Assembly (NCBI RefSeq): GCF_002093745.1
Contig: NZ_MTSB01000003.1
Span: forward strand, 248,001-312,000
Direction of reading: 5' to 3'
From: Pseudomonas graminis
GTDB taxonomy: Bacteria; Pseudomonadota; Gammaproteobacteria; Pseudomonadales; Pseudomonadaceae
DNA: 64,000 nucleotides
Below are positions 56,203-64,000 of the stretch, piece after piece. A model generated the notes under the pieces. The model was not told the origin of the DNA and did not search any database. It saw only the letters and a list, made by a program, of their open reading frames with translations. Each line of letters opens with the position of its first letter. Position 1 is the stretch's first letter. Made by a program: the position numbers and the translations under genes.

Positions 56203-56562
56203 ATGCCGAACACAGGCCGCACCATTCTCGTTGTCGAGGACGACGCCATTGTGCGCATGCTGATTATCGACGTGCTCGAGGAGCTGGAATACAACGTCAT
56301 CGAAGCAGAAGACGCTACTTCTGCCCTTGTCTTTGTCAATGACTCATCCGTTCATATCGATCTGCTGATGACGGATCAGGGGCTTCCCGATATGAAAGGC
56401 ACGGTGCTGGCCAAAAAAGTTGTCGAACTGCGTCCGGAATTACCCGTGCTGTTCGCCAGTGGTTACTCCGAGAACATCGAGGTCGCACCGGGCATGCACG
56501 CCATCGGCAAACCGTTCTCCATCGATCAATTGCGTGACAAGGTAAAAAGCATTTTTGTCTGA
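56203..56562 (+). CDS. Single-domain response regulator upstream of a glycosyltransferase
   Basis: A 119-residue receiver with no output domain. ATG at 56203 follows AAGGAG; a longer frame exists but is unneeded. Phosphotransfer residues are the acidic pair in ILVVEDDAIVRMLII, Asp58 in LLMTDQGLPDMKG, and Lys in IGKPFSIDQL. Its last eight bases overlap the start of a glycosyltransferase gene (56555), indicating translational coupling. It diverges from the large hybrid kinase at 52361-55867 and probably receives phosphate from it or from a cognate kinase in the island. Confidence 0.9.
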   Translation: MPNTGRTILVVEDDAIVRMLIIDVLEELEYNVIEAEDATSALVFVNDSSVHIDLLMTDQGLPDMKGTVLAKKVVELRPELPVLFASGYSENIEVAPGMHAIGKPFSIDQLRDKVKSIFV

Positions 56563-57874
56563 CCTCAACGTTACGCCCCATCATGACGGCCACGACGCTT
56601 CCACCCGCCTGCTGATCATTGGCTACGTCTGGCCCGAGCCGCGCTCGTCGGCAGCCAGCGGGCACATGATGCAGTTGATTCAGTGCTTTCTCGAACAGGG
56701 CTGGCAGATCACCTTCGCCAGCCCCGCCACGGAAGGCGAGCACCGCGCTGACCTGATCAGCCTGGGCATCCGCGAAATTCACATCGAACTCAATAGCAGC
56801 AGCTTCGACGCTTTTGTCAGCGAGCTGCGGCCCGACATTGTGCTCTTCGACCAGTTCATGATCGAAGAGCAGTTTGGCTGGCGCGTCGAGCAGCAATGCC
56901 CTGACGCCCTGCGCATTCTGGAAACGTCGGATTTTCAGAGTTTGCGTCACGCCAGGCACCAGATGATCAAAGACGCGCCTGATGACCTGCAGAATGTCTT
57001 TGAATACGCGCAAGACCGGCTTTTCCGCCAGATCGCTGCCAGTGACCTGGCGCAGCGTGAAGTGGCCTCCTTGTACCGTTGCGACCTGAGCCTGATGACA
57101 TCGGATGTCGAGATCGCGTTGCTGACCGGGGCGTTCGGGTTACCTGCCTCGCTGCTGCACTGGTGCCCGCTGATGGTTGATGGCGTACCGGAAGGCTTCA
57201 AGCCCTTTGCCGAGCGTGCGCACTTTCTCAGCATCGGCAACTTCCGGCACGCGCCCAACTGGGACGCCGTGTTGTGGATGAAGAACGCGATCTGGCCGCT
57301 GATCCGGCAGCAACTGCCCGATGCGCAGTTGCACATCTACGGGGCCTACACCCCACCCAAAGCCGCTGCACTGCACAAGGCGGCGCAGGGGTTTCATGTG
57401 AAGCACTGGGCTGAAGATGCGCTGGAGGTCATGTCGAATGCACGCGTTTGCATGGCTCCTTTGCGCTTCGGGGCCGGCATCAAGGGCAAACTGATGGACG
57501 CCATGCTGTGCGGCACTCCGTCGGTCACCACGCCGATTGGCGCCGAAGCCATGAGCGGCGACCTGCCCTGGCCAGGGTCGATCGCCAACAGCCCGGAGGA
57601 TATTGCCGCGGCGGCGGTCAGGCTTTATCAGGATCAAGCGACATGGCTTGAGGCGCAGAGCGCGGGCCGCACGCTGCTGCAGACGCGCTACCAGCATCGG
57701 CAACATTGCGACAACCTGATAGCGCGCATCCAGACCCTGCGCGACGGGCTGCCAGCACACCGTCTGGCCAACTTTACCGGCAGCATGCTCAGGCATCACC
57801 AGCACAAGAGCACCAAATACATGGCGCAGTGGATCGAAGCCAAGAATCGCATCAAGGACGAAAGCGCAGGCTAG
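56555..57874 (+). CDS. Glycosyltransferase, GT-B fold (group 1/4 type)
   Basis: A 439-residue soluble GT-B glycosyltransferase starting at TTG overlapping the regulator stop. The N-terminal half opens LLIIGYVWPEPRSSAASGHMMQLIQCFLEQGWQITFASPA (donor or acceptor Rossmann fold with a Gly-rich loop). The C-terminal half has FLSIGNFRHAPNWDAVLWMKNAIWPLIRQQLPDAQLHIYGA, VKHWAEDALEVMSNARVCMAPLRFGAGIKGKLMDAMLCGTPSVTTPIGAEAM, the sugar-nucleotide site seen in group 1 enzymes. No membrane segment or polysaccharide cluster adjoins it. Coupling to a receiver gene implies regulated glycosylation. Acceptor unknown. Its stop overlaps that of cobF. Confidence 0.88.
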   Translation: MSDLNVTPHHDGHDASTRLLIIGYVWPEPRSSAASGHMMQLIQCFLEQGWQITFASPATEGEHRADLISLGIREIHIELNSSSFDAFVSELRPDIVLFDQFMIEEQFGWRVEQQCPDALRILETSDFQSLRHARHQMIKDAPDDLQNVFEYAQDRLFRQIAASDLAQREVASLYRCDLSLMTSDVEIALLTGAFGLPASLLHWCPLMVDGVPEGFKPFAERAHFLSIGNFRHAPNWDAVLWMKNAIWPLIRQQLPDAQLHIYGAYTPPKAAALHKAAQGFHVKHWAEDALEVMSNARVCMAPLRFGAGIKGKLMDAMLCGTPSVTTPIGAEAMSGDLPWPGSIANSPEDIAAAAVRLYQDQATWLEAQSAGRTLLQTRYQHRQHCDNLIARIQTLRDGLPAHRLANFTGSMLRHHQHKSTKYMAQWIEAKNRIKDESAG

Positions 57875-58629
57875 GCCGGTTTGCGGAGCAAATACGTATC
57901 CATGATCCAGCCCTTGCGCTCGCGTGCCTCGGCGCGCAGCCGCTGGATCTGCCCGCAGACCTCATCCAGCCTGCCCGACACCAGTATTTCATCCGCCGTA
58001 CCCAGGTAAGCGCCCCAGTAGATATCCAGGCCCTGCCCGACATAGCGCTCGAACGTGCAATGCGCGTCCAGCATGACCACGACGTTGGCCGGTTGCGCCA
58101 GCGGATCGGTCGCCAGGCGTCGGCCCGTGGTGATGTGTATCGGCTCGCCAATGCGGTTGAGCGGTATCCGGTGCCGTGCCACCAGGCTCTGGACACTGGT
58201 GATACCGGGAATCACCTGATAATCGAACACCATCTGGCCCCGCGCCAGGACCCGGTCAAGGATGCGCAGTGTGCTGTCGTACAGCGACGGGTCGCCCCAG
58301 ACCAGAAACGCGCCGACCTGGTCGGCCTCCAGCTCATCACTCAGCAGTTGTTCGAACAGCGCCGCACGTTGCTCATGCCAATGATCGATGCCCCGCTCGT
58401 AGACATCCGGATCGCTCTCCCGCGGCGGGTCCTGGACCTGAACCAGCCGATAGCGCGAGTGGGTGATGTAGCGTTGGCACAGCTCTTTTCGCAGCCGCAA
58501 CAGTTCATCGTCGGCATAGCCTTTGTCGAGGATGAAGAACACCTCGGCACGGTTCAACGCCGCAACAGCCTGCAAGGTAATCTGCTCGGGATCGCCGGCG
58601 CCCATGCCGATCAGGAGGATCTCTTTCAT
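57871..58629 (-). CDS. cobF: Precorrin-6A synthase (deacetylating), CobF
   Basis: CobF methylates precorrin-5 at C-1 with loss of acetate, a step of aerobic cobalamin synthesis. The 252-residue tetrapyrrole methylase begins MKEILLIGMGAGDPEQITLQAVAALNRAEVFFILDKG. It shows QVGAFLVWGDPSLYDSTLRILDRVL, VIPGITSVQSLVARHRIPLNRIGEPIHITTGRRLA and VVVMLDAHCTFERYVGQGLDIYWGAYLGTADEILVSGRLDEVCGQI, the SAM-binding and substrate loops of the family. Other cob genes are not near; the gene stands alone between the glycosyltransferase (4-base tail overlap) and the mtl locus. Confidence 0.94.
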   Translation of the reverse strand: MKEILLIGMGAGDPEQITLQAVAALNRAEVFFILDKGYADDELLRLRKELCQRYITHSRYRLVQVQDPPRESDPDVYERGIDHWHEQRAALFEQLLSDELEADQVGAFLVWGDPSLYDSTLRILDRVLARGQMVFDYQVIPGITSVQSLVARHRIPLNRIGEPIHITTGRRLATDPLAQPANVVVMLDAHCTFERYVGQGLDIYWGAYLGTADEILVSGRLDEVCGQIQRLRAEARERKGWIMDTYLLRKPA

Positions 58630-58758
58630 CGGACAACCGCTCCAGTGTGGCGAATCATGTCAGGCCTGTGATCGTAGGCGATTTTTGGCAAGGATCGGGC
58701 ATGGAAGCAAAAAATCAGGCACATTACTGTTCTGGCAACTGCTGAACACGACCAAGCC

Positions 58759-59664
58759 ATGAGTAAAACAACAAGAATTGCAGACCCCTCCTACGAACTG
58801 ATGGACGACCACAACGGCCTGTCGATCATTTATCGCGAGCATGGCTTTCCGTGCCCGCTGGTGCGCTGGCATTTCCACAAGGAATACGAGCTGCACCTGA
58901 TCGTCGCCAGCTCCGGTAAAGTCTTCGTCGGCGATTACATCGGCAACTTCAACCCCGCCAGCCTGTTTTTGACCGGCCCCAACCTTCCGCACAACTGGAT
59001 CAGCCAGATCGACGAAGGCCAGGTGGTGCCCAAACGCGACATGCTGGTCAACTTTACCGACGAACTGCTGGAAAGCGGCAATCAGGTATTCGCGGAACTG
59101 AAAACCCTTAACCCGCTGCTGGAACGCGCGCGCTACGGCATTGAGTTTCGCTGCACGCGCACGATTCGTCAGGCCATGAAGCAGATGCAAAAGATTGCAG
59201 ATTCACGCGGCGTCACCCGCCTGGGGCATTTTTTCATTCTGCTGGAACTGCTGGCAGCCAGCGACGACTACCAGCTGTTGTCGGGCACGGCTGTCGCTCA
59301 TACCGCCGATGAGCACAGCGTCGACCGTACCAACCGCGCGGTGGATTACATTTTTGCCCACTACGGACGCGAACTGCCGCTGGAAGAAGTGGCGGAGTAC
59401 CTGGGCATGAAACCCACCTATTTCTCCCGGGTATTCAAACAGGCCACCGGGCGAAGTTTCGTGGAGTTCGTCAATCGACTGCGCATCAGCAAGTCCTGCG
59501 AGTTGCTGGCCGATGGCGAAAAACCGGTCACTGATGTGTGCTTCGAGTCGGGCTTCAACAATATTTCCAACTTCAACCGGCGCTTTCAACAGCTCAAGGG
59601 CATGACGCCCTCACATTATCGCCGCCTGGCCGTTCAGCGCCTGACCGAACAAAACCTGTACTGA
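58759..59664 (+). CDS. mtlR: AraC-family regulator of the mannitol operon, MtlR
   Basis: A 301-residue AraC/XylS-type activator. The N-terminal cupin sensing domain (REHGFPCPLVRWHFHKEYELHLIVASSGKVFVGDYIGNFNPASLFLTGPNLPHNWIS) binds the inducer, and the C-terminal double helix-turn-helix is AVDYIFAHYGRELPLEEVAEYLGMKPTYFSRVFKQATGRSFVEFVNRLRISKSCELLADGEKPVTDVCFESGFNNISNFNRRFQQLKGMTPSHYRRL. Position directly upstream of an mtlEFGK-type operon matches MtlR of P. fluorescens, which activates it with mannitol, sorbitol or arabitol. A 240-base interval to mtlE holds the target promoter. Confidence 0.92.
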   Translation: MSKTTRIADPSYELMDDHNGLSIIYREHGFPCPLVRWHFHKEYELHLIVASSGKVFVGDYIGNFNPASLFLTGPNLPHNWISQIDEGQVVPKRDMLVNFTDELLESGNQVFAELKTLNPLLERARYGIEFRCTRTIRQAMKQMQKIADSRGVTRLGHFFILLELLAASDDYQLLSGTAVAHTADEHSVDRTNRAVDYIFAHYGRELPLEEVAEYLGMKPTYFSRVFKQATGRSFVEFVNRLRISKSCELLADGEKPVTDVCFESGFNNISNFNRRFQQLKGMTPSHYRRLAVQRLTEQNLY

Positions 59665-59851
59665 TTCGCCCTGCTTTCGCTGGCATCGTCTAGGCTGCCA
59701 TTGCGCCGACGCCTGCCGGAGGGCGGTTGCGGATTGCTGCAGCTTATCGGCACAGTGCAAAAAAGTATCAGTCGGAGTGCTGCGCAGGATTTGTCTTTAA
59801 ACCTGAACGCCGTTGTAATCAGTCCACATCTTCCTCACCTCCGGAAGAGAA

Positions 59852-59862
59852 AAAAACAATAA
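59852..59862 (+). promoter_or_regulatory. Candidate Hfq/Crc motif in the mtlE leader
   Basis: AAAAACAATAA contains AAnAAnAA and lies about 43 bases ahead of the mtlE ATG, further from the ribosome-binding site than at mtlK or liuA. Confidence 0.35.
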
Positions 59863-59904
59863 CCATCCTTCTGCTGCTCATTGGGCGTGGAAGAGGAGTG
59901 ATCA

Positions 59905-61227
59905 ATGAAGACCTCAGCAAAACTTCTGCTCGCCAGTTCCGTCCTCAGTACCTGTTTCGTATTCAGTGGCAGCGCCACGGCCGGCACCGTGACCATTGCC
60001 ACGGTCAACAACAGCGACATGATCCGCATGCAACGCCTCTCCAGCGAGTTTGAAAAAGCCCACCCTGATATCAAACTCAAGTGGGTGGTGCTCGAAGAAA
60101 ACGTCCTGCGCCAGCGTCTGACCACGGACATCGCCACCAAGGGCGGCCAGTTCGATGTGCTGACCATCGGCATGTACGAGGCGTCGCTCTGGGGTCAGAA
60201 AGGCTGGTTGCAGGAAATGAAAGACCTGCCCGCCAGCTATGACCTGGACGATGTGTTCCCGTCAGTGCGCGACGGCCTGTCGGTGGACGGCAAACTGTTC
60301 GCTCTGCCGTTCTACGCCGAGGCGTCGATCACCTACTACCGCACCGACCTGTTCAAGGCCGCAGGCCTGACCATGCCGGAACGCCCTACCTGGACCCAGA
60401 TAGCCGACTTTGCCGGCAAGCTGACCGACAAGTCCAAGGAACAGTACGGTATCTGCCTGCGCGGCAAGGCCGGCTGGGGTGAAAACATGGCACTGATCAC
60501 CACCCTGGCCAACGCCTATGGCGCGCGCTGGTTCGATGAACAGTGGACACCGCAGTTCGACCAGCCGGAATGGAAGAACGCGCTGAACTTCTACGTCAAC
60601 ACCATGAAACAATCCGGCCCGCCGGGCGCTTCCAGTAACGGCTTCAACGAAAACCTTGCGCTGTTCAACAGTGGCAAATGCGCGATCTGGGTGGACGCCA
60701 GCGTCGCCGGCTCGTTTGTGACCGACAAAAAGCAAAGCAAGGTGGCCGACGATGTGGGCTTCACCTATGCGCCTCACGAAGTGACCGACAAGGGGTCGGC
60801 CTGGTTGTATTCGTGGTCGCTGGCGATCCCGACCAGCGCCAAGAACGCCAAGGAAGCTGCCGAGTTTACCCAGTGGGCGACCTCCAAAGAGTACGCCAAG
60901 CTGGTGGCCGACACCGATGGCGTGTCCAACGTACCGCCTGGCACCCGCGCCTCGACGTACAGCGATGCGTACAAGAAGGCCGCGCCGTTCGCCAACATTA
61001 CCCTCGAGTCGCTCAAGGCCGTCACGCCCAAGTCGCCGACGCTCAAACCCGTGCCTTATGTCGGCATTCAGTTGGTGACCATTCCTGAATTCCAGGCCAT
61101 CGGCACCAGTGTCGGCCAGCAGTTCTCGGCGGCCTTGATTGGTCAGGCCACCGTCGAAAAAGCCTTGGAAAACGCGCAGACCGCCACCGTGCGGGACATG
61201 AAACGAGCGGGTTACCCTAAAAAGTAA
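59905..61227 (+). CDS. mtlE: Polyol ABC transporter substrate-binding protein
   Basis: A 440-residue periplasmic binding protein for mannitol, sorbitol or arabitol. The signal peptide is MKTSAKLLLASSVLSTCFVFSGSATAG, and AGAGGAG precedes the ATG. The family-1 sugar-binding fold is visible in VTIATVNNSDMIRMQRLSSEFEKAHPDIKLKWVVLEENVLRQRLTTDIATKGGQFDVLTIGMYE, LFALPFYAEASITYYRTDLFKAAGL and LFNSGKCAIWVDASVAGSFV. It is the first gene of mtlEFGK and is followed by the two permease genes. Ligand by homology to the P. fluorescens operon. Confidence 0.94.
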   Translation: MKTSAKLLLASSVLSTCFVFSGSATAGTVTIATVNNSDMIRMQRLSSEFEKAHPDIKLKWVVLEENVLRQRLTTDIATKGGQFDVLTIGMYEASLWGQKGWLQEMKDLPASYDLDDVFPSVRDGLSVDGKLFALPFYAEASITYYRTDLFKAAGLTMPERPTWTQIADFAGKLTDKSKEQYGICLRGKAGWGENMALITTLANAYGARWFDEQWTPQFDQPEWKNALNFYVNTMKQSGPPGASSNGFNENLALFNSGKCAIWVDASVAGSFVTDKKQSKVADDVGFTYAPHEVTDKGSAWLYSWSLAIPTSAKNAKEAAEFTQWATSKEYAKLVADTDGVSNVPPGTRASTYSDAYKKAAPFANITLESLKAVTPKSPTLKPVPYVGIQLVTIPEFQAIGTSVGQQFSAALIGQATVEKALENAQTATVRDMKRAGYPKK

Positions 61228-61314
61228 ACCCCGTGCTGCGGGGTGAGCGCTTCGGCCCTCACCCTGCCCTTCAACTGCGCAACCACTCTGGTGCAATCCG
61301 GTTCGGAGCTTCCC

Positions 61315-62247
61315 ATGACTACCTCAGCCTCCCCTGAACGCACGGACCTGTCCGGCGTTCAGCCCCCGATCAAAAGCCGTCGCTTCAAACCGGGCTGGTT
61401 TCTGGTCAGCCCTTCGGTAGCGCTTCTGCTGGTGTGGATGATCGTGCCGCTGGGCATGACCATTTATTTCTCGCTGATCCGTTACAACTTGCTGTCGCCC
61501 GGTGAAAACGAATTCGTCGGGCTGGAAAACTTTCAGTATTTCGTCACCGACAGCGGCTTTTTGCCCGGTGCGGGCAATACCTTGCTGCTGGTCGGCAGTG
61601 TGCTGGCGATCAGCGTGATCCTCGGCGTACTCATTTCGGCCCTGCTGGAAGCCAGCGAGTTTTTCGGTAGAGGCATTGTCCGCGTCCTGCTGATCTCACC
61701 CTTCTTCATCATGCCCACCGTCAGCGCGCTGATCTGGAAAAACCTGATTTTTCACCCGGTCTCCGGCGTACTCGCGGCGGTGTGGAAGTTCTTCGGCGCG
61801 GAGCCCATCGACTGGTTCGCCCACTACCCGATGCTGTCGATCATCATCATCGTGTCCTGGCAGTGGCTGCCATTTGCCATCCTGATTCTGATGACCGCCA
61901 TGCAGTCGCTGGATCAGGAGCAAAAAGAGGCAGCGCGCCTGGACGGTGCCGGCCCGCTGGCGATCTTCTGGCACTTGACCCTGCCGCACCTGGCCCGCCC
62001 TATCGCCGTGGTGGTGATGATCGAAACGATCTTCCTGCTCTCGGTGTTCGCTGAAATCTTCACCACCACCAACGGCGGACCGGGCTTTGCTTCGACCAAC
62101 CTGGCGTACCTGATCTACATCCAGGCGCTGCTGCAGTTCGACGTCGGTATGGCCTCGGCGGGCGGGCTGATTGCCGTCGTCATTGCCAACATCGCGGCGA
62201 TCATCCTGATCCGGATGATCGGCAAAAACCTCACCGACAAGTCATGA
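61315..62247 (+). CDS. mtlF: Polyol ABC transporter permease MtlF
   Basis: A 310-residue permease of the MalF group. ATG at 61315 (MTTSASPERTDLSGVQPP) has GGAG upstream; a longer frame is unlikely. Six transmembrane segments begin with PGWFLVSPSVALLLVWMIVPLGMTIYFSLI; the EAA loop that contacts the ATPase is EQKEAARLDGAGPLAIFWHLTLPHLARP. It forms the heterodimer with MtlG. Confidence 0.94.
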   Translation: MTTSASPERTDLSGVQPPIKSRRFKPGWFLVSPSVALLLVWMIVPLGMTIYFSLIRYNLLSPGENEFVGLENFQYFVTDSGFLPGAGNTLLLVGSVLAISVILGVLISALLEASEFFGRGIVRVLLISPFFIMPTVSALIWKNLIFHPVSGVLAAVWKFFGAEPIDWFAHYPMLSIIIIVSWQWLPFAILILMTAMQSLDQEQKEAARLDGAGPLAIFWHLTLPHLARPIAVVVMIETIFLLSVFAEIFTTTNGGPGFASTNLAYLIYIQALLQFDVGMASAGGLIAVVIANIAAIILIRMIGKNLTDKS

Positions 62248-62257
62248 GGACCTTGCC

Positions 62258-63091
62258 ATGATGACGCTCAAACAATCACGACGCCTGCAAAGCCTGCTGC
62301 TCGGAACCCTGTCCTGGCTCATCGCCGCACTGGTGTTCTTCCCGATCTTCTGGATGGTACTGACCAGCTTCAAGACCGAGATCGACGCCTTTGCGACGCC
62401 GCCTCAACTGTTTTTCACCCCGACGCTGGAGAACTACCTGCACATTCAGGAACGCAGTGATTACTTTCACTTCGCCTGGAACTCGGTGCTGATCTCGTTC
62501 AGCGCCACGGCCCTGGCGATGCTGATCGCCATACCTGCGGCCTATTCGATGGCATTTTTCGAAACCAAGCGCACCAAAGGTACGCTGCTGTGGATGCTGT
62601 CGACCAAAATGCTGCCGCCGGTGGGTGTGCTGATGCCGATCTACCTGTTGGCCAAGACGTTTGGTCTGCTGGATTCGCGGCTGGCGCTGATCATCATCTA
62701 CACGCTGATCAACCTGCCGATCGTGGTCTGGATGATCTACACCTACTTCAAGGACATTCCCGGTGAAATCCTCGAAGCCTCGCGTCTGGACGGTGCCAGT
62801 ACCCGCCAGGAGATCTTTCGTGTGCTGATGCCGATCTGCAAAGGCGGCCTGGCGTCCACCGCGCTGCTGTCGTTGATTCTGTGCTGGAACGAGGCGTTCT
62901 GGTCGCTGAACCTCACGTCGTCCGCTGCGGCGCCATTGACTGCGTTGATCGCGTCCTACTCCAGTCCTGAAGGGCTGTTCTGGGCCAAGCTTTCAGCGGT
63001 GTCGACCCTGGCATGCGCACCCATCCTGATTTTCGGCTGGATCAGTCAGAAACAACTGGTTCGCGGCCTGTCGTTCGGCGCTGTCAAATAG
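62258..63091 (+). CDS. mtlG: Polyol ABC transporter permease MtlG
   Basis: A 277-residue MalG-type permease. Hydrophobic spans include [26 protein letters not shown] and [23 protein letters not shown]; the EAA loop is [27 protein letters not shown]. It starts 10 bases after mtlF. The partner ATPase gene follows after 31 bases. Confidence 0.94.
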   Translation: MMTLKQSRRLQSLLLGTLSWLIAALVFFPIFWMVLTSFKTEIDAFATPPQLFFTPTLENYLHIQERSDYFHFAWNSVLISFSATALAMLIAIPAAYSMAFFETKRTKGTLLWMLSTKMLPPVGVLMPIYLLAKTFGLLDSRLALIIIYTLINLPIVVWMIYTYFKDIPGEILEASRLDGASTRQEIFRVLMPICKGGLASTALLSLILCWNEAFWSLNLTSSAAAPLTALIASYSSPEGLFWAKLSAVSTLACAPILIFGWISQKQLVRGLSFGAVK

Positions 63092-63101
63092 CCCCGACCC
63101 A

Positions 63102-63109
63102 AAGAATAA
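63102..63109 (+). promoter_or_regulatory. Candidate Hfq/Crc motif at the mtlK start
   Basis: AAGAATAA directly abuts the AAGGAG ribosome-binding site of mtlK (ATG at 63123), so bound Hfq/Crc would occlude initiation. Confidence 0.5.
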
Positions 63110-63122
63110 AAAGGAGTCAAAC

Positions 63123-64000
63123 ATGGCTAACCTGAGCATCCGCAATCTGCAAAAAGGCTTTGACGGTCACCAGATCATCAAAGGCATCGATCTGGACGTG
63201 AAAGACCGAGAGTTCGTGGTGTTCGTCGGGCCTTCGGGCTGTGGCAAGTCCACCCTGCTGCGGCTGATCGCCGGGCTTGAAGAGGTCACGTCCGGCACCA
63301 TCGAGCTCGATGGCCGAGACATCACCCAGGTCACGCCGGCCAAACGTGACCTGGCGATGGTGTTCCAGACCTACGCGCTGTATCCGCACATGACGGTGGG
63401 AAAGAACCTGTCGTTCGCGCTGGACCTGGCCGGTGGCGACAAAGCCGACATCAAGAAAAAGGTCGATGAAGCCGCTCGTATTCTGGAGCTTGGCCCGTTG
63501 CTGGAGCGCAAGCCCAAGCAGCTCTCCGGCGGCCAGCGTCAGCGTGTGGCCATCGGACGCGCCATCGTGCGCAACCCGAAGATTTTCCTGTTCGATGAAC
63601 CCCTGTCCAACCTCGACGCCGCGCTGCGGGTGCAGACCCGCCTTGAACTATCGCGCCTGCACAAGGAGTTGCAGGCCACGATGATCTACGTCACCCACGA
63701 TCAGGTCGAAGCCATGACGCTGGCCGACAAGGTGGTGGTGCTCAATGGCGGCAAGGTCGAGCAGGTCGGCTCGCCGCTGGAGTTGTATCACCACCCGGCC
63801 AACCTGTTCGTGGCCGGTTTTCTCGGCACGCCGAAGATGGGCTTCCTCAAGGGCAAGATCAGCCGTGTCGACAGCGCCGGTTGCGAGGTCGAACTCGACG
63901 CCGGGACCCGCATCAGCCTGCCGGTCAACGCCACCGGGCAGAGTGTCGGCGCGCCGGTCACCCTGGGCATTCGCCCGGAACACTTGAATCTCGCGCAGAA
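63123..64000 (+). CDS. mtlK: Polyol ABC transporter ATPase, 3' end cut by window
   Basis: The first 292 codons of a MalK/UgpC-type ABC ATPase. All motifs are present: Walker [20 protein letters not shown]-loop [13 protein letters not shown], signature [27 protein letters not shown] (with Walker B), D-loop SNLDAAL and H-loop [15 protein letters not shown]. After about residue 235 begins the OB-type regulatory domain ([29 protein letters not shown]). The frame is open at 64000, about 75 residues short of the usual length. In P. fluorescens mtlD (mannitol dehydrogenase) and sugar kinases follow, and are expected beyond the window. Confidence 0.94.
   Translation, partial: MANLSIRNLQKGFDGHQIIKGIDLDVKDREFVVFVGPSGCGKSTLLRLIAGLEEVTSGTIELDGRDITQVTPAKRDLAMVFQTYALYPHMTVGKNLSFALDLAGGDKADIKKKVDEAARILELGPLLERKPKQLSGGQRQRVAIGRAIVRNPKIFLFDEPLSNLDAALRVQTRLELSRLHKELQATMIYVTHDQVEAMTLADKVVVLNGGKVEQVGSPLELYHHPANLFVAGFLGTPKMGFLKGKISRVDSAGCEVELDAGTRISLPVNATGQSVGAPVTLGIRPEHLNLAQ

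Overview
The window is a high-GC chromosomal segment of a fluorescent pseudomonad. The best fit is the Pseudomonas syringae group. Supporting signs are the pseudomonad gene sets (Mux/Mdt RND pump, liu leucine operon, cti fatty-acid cis/trans isomerase, mtl mannitol operon), the CysI plus DUF934 pair, a CrcZ/CrcX-type sRNA beside the HMG-CoA lyase gene, and a syringae-style intergenic repeat. I see no tRNA, rRNA, insertion sequence, prophage or CRISPR array. Assignments come from reading sequence only; no database search was run.

Layout. 1-4.4 kb: end of an RND efflux operon (muxA, then muxB cut by the left edge). 4.5-6.0 kb: tpx and a LysR regulator. 6.2-12.3 kb: a GNAT acetyltransferase, tamA and tamB (outer-membrane translocation and assembly module). 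12.5-14.8 kb: xthA, then an unusual PstS-like/OmpA fusion. 14.8-17.1 kb: an ACAD11-type acyl-CoA dehydrogenase divergent from a LysR regulator. 17.2-25.0 kb: the leucine/isovalerate locus liuR-liuE, a sigma-54-driven CrcX-like sRNA, then liuABCD. 25.1-29.3 kb: nfuA, a membrane acyltransferase and cti. 29.4-37 kb: metH with a MetR-type box, an orphan sugar-binding protein, a 37-residue membrane peptide, and cysI-DUF934. 37.3-44.6 kb: sohB, a histidine phosphatase, an SCP2 protein, an ACAD10/11-type kinase, an SDR, a Gfo/Idh dehydrogenase, a TSUP permease and nudC. 44.6-45.4 kb: a dienoyl-CoA isomerase-like crotonase.

45.6-57.9 kb is a dense signalling island. A KaiC-like ATPase is coupled to a hybrid histidine kinase. 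Facing it is an operon of a CHASE3-GAF-kinase-triple-receiver protein, CheR, a receiver-less CheB, a REC-kinase and a single-domain response regulator. A second single-domain regulator, fused by translation overlap to a glycosyltransferase gene, lies on the far side. 57.9-64 kb: cobF, then mtlR-mtlEFGK (mannitol/sorbitol/arabitol ABC uptake), cut by the right edge.

Two themes connect the parts. First, the CrcX-like sRNA carries seven A-rich Hfq/Crc-type motif clusters, and the same motif occurs beside the start of liuA, mtlK and the Gfo/Idh gene and in the mtlE leader. The window therefore holds both a catabolite-repression antagonist and several likely targets. Second, the kinase and dehydrogenase halves of the eukaryotic ACAD10/ACAD11 proteins occur as two separate genes about 24 kb apart, which suggests a hydroxy-acyl-CoA degradation route.
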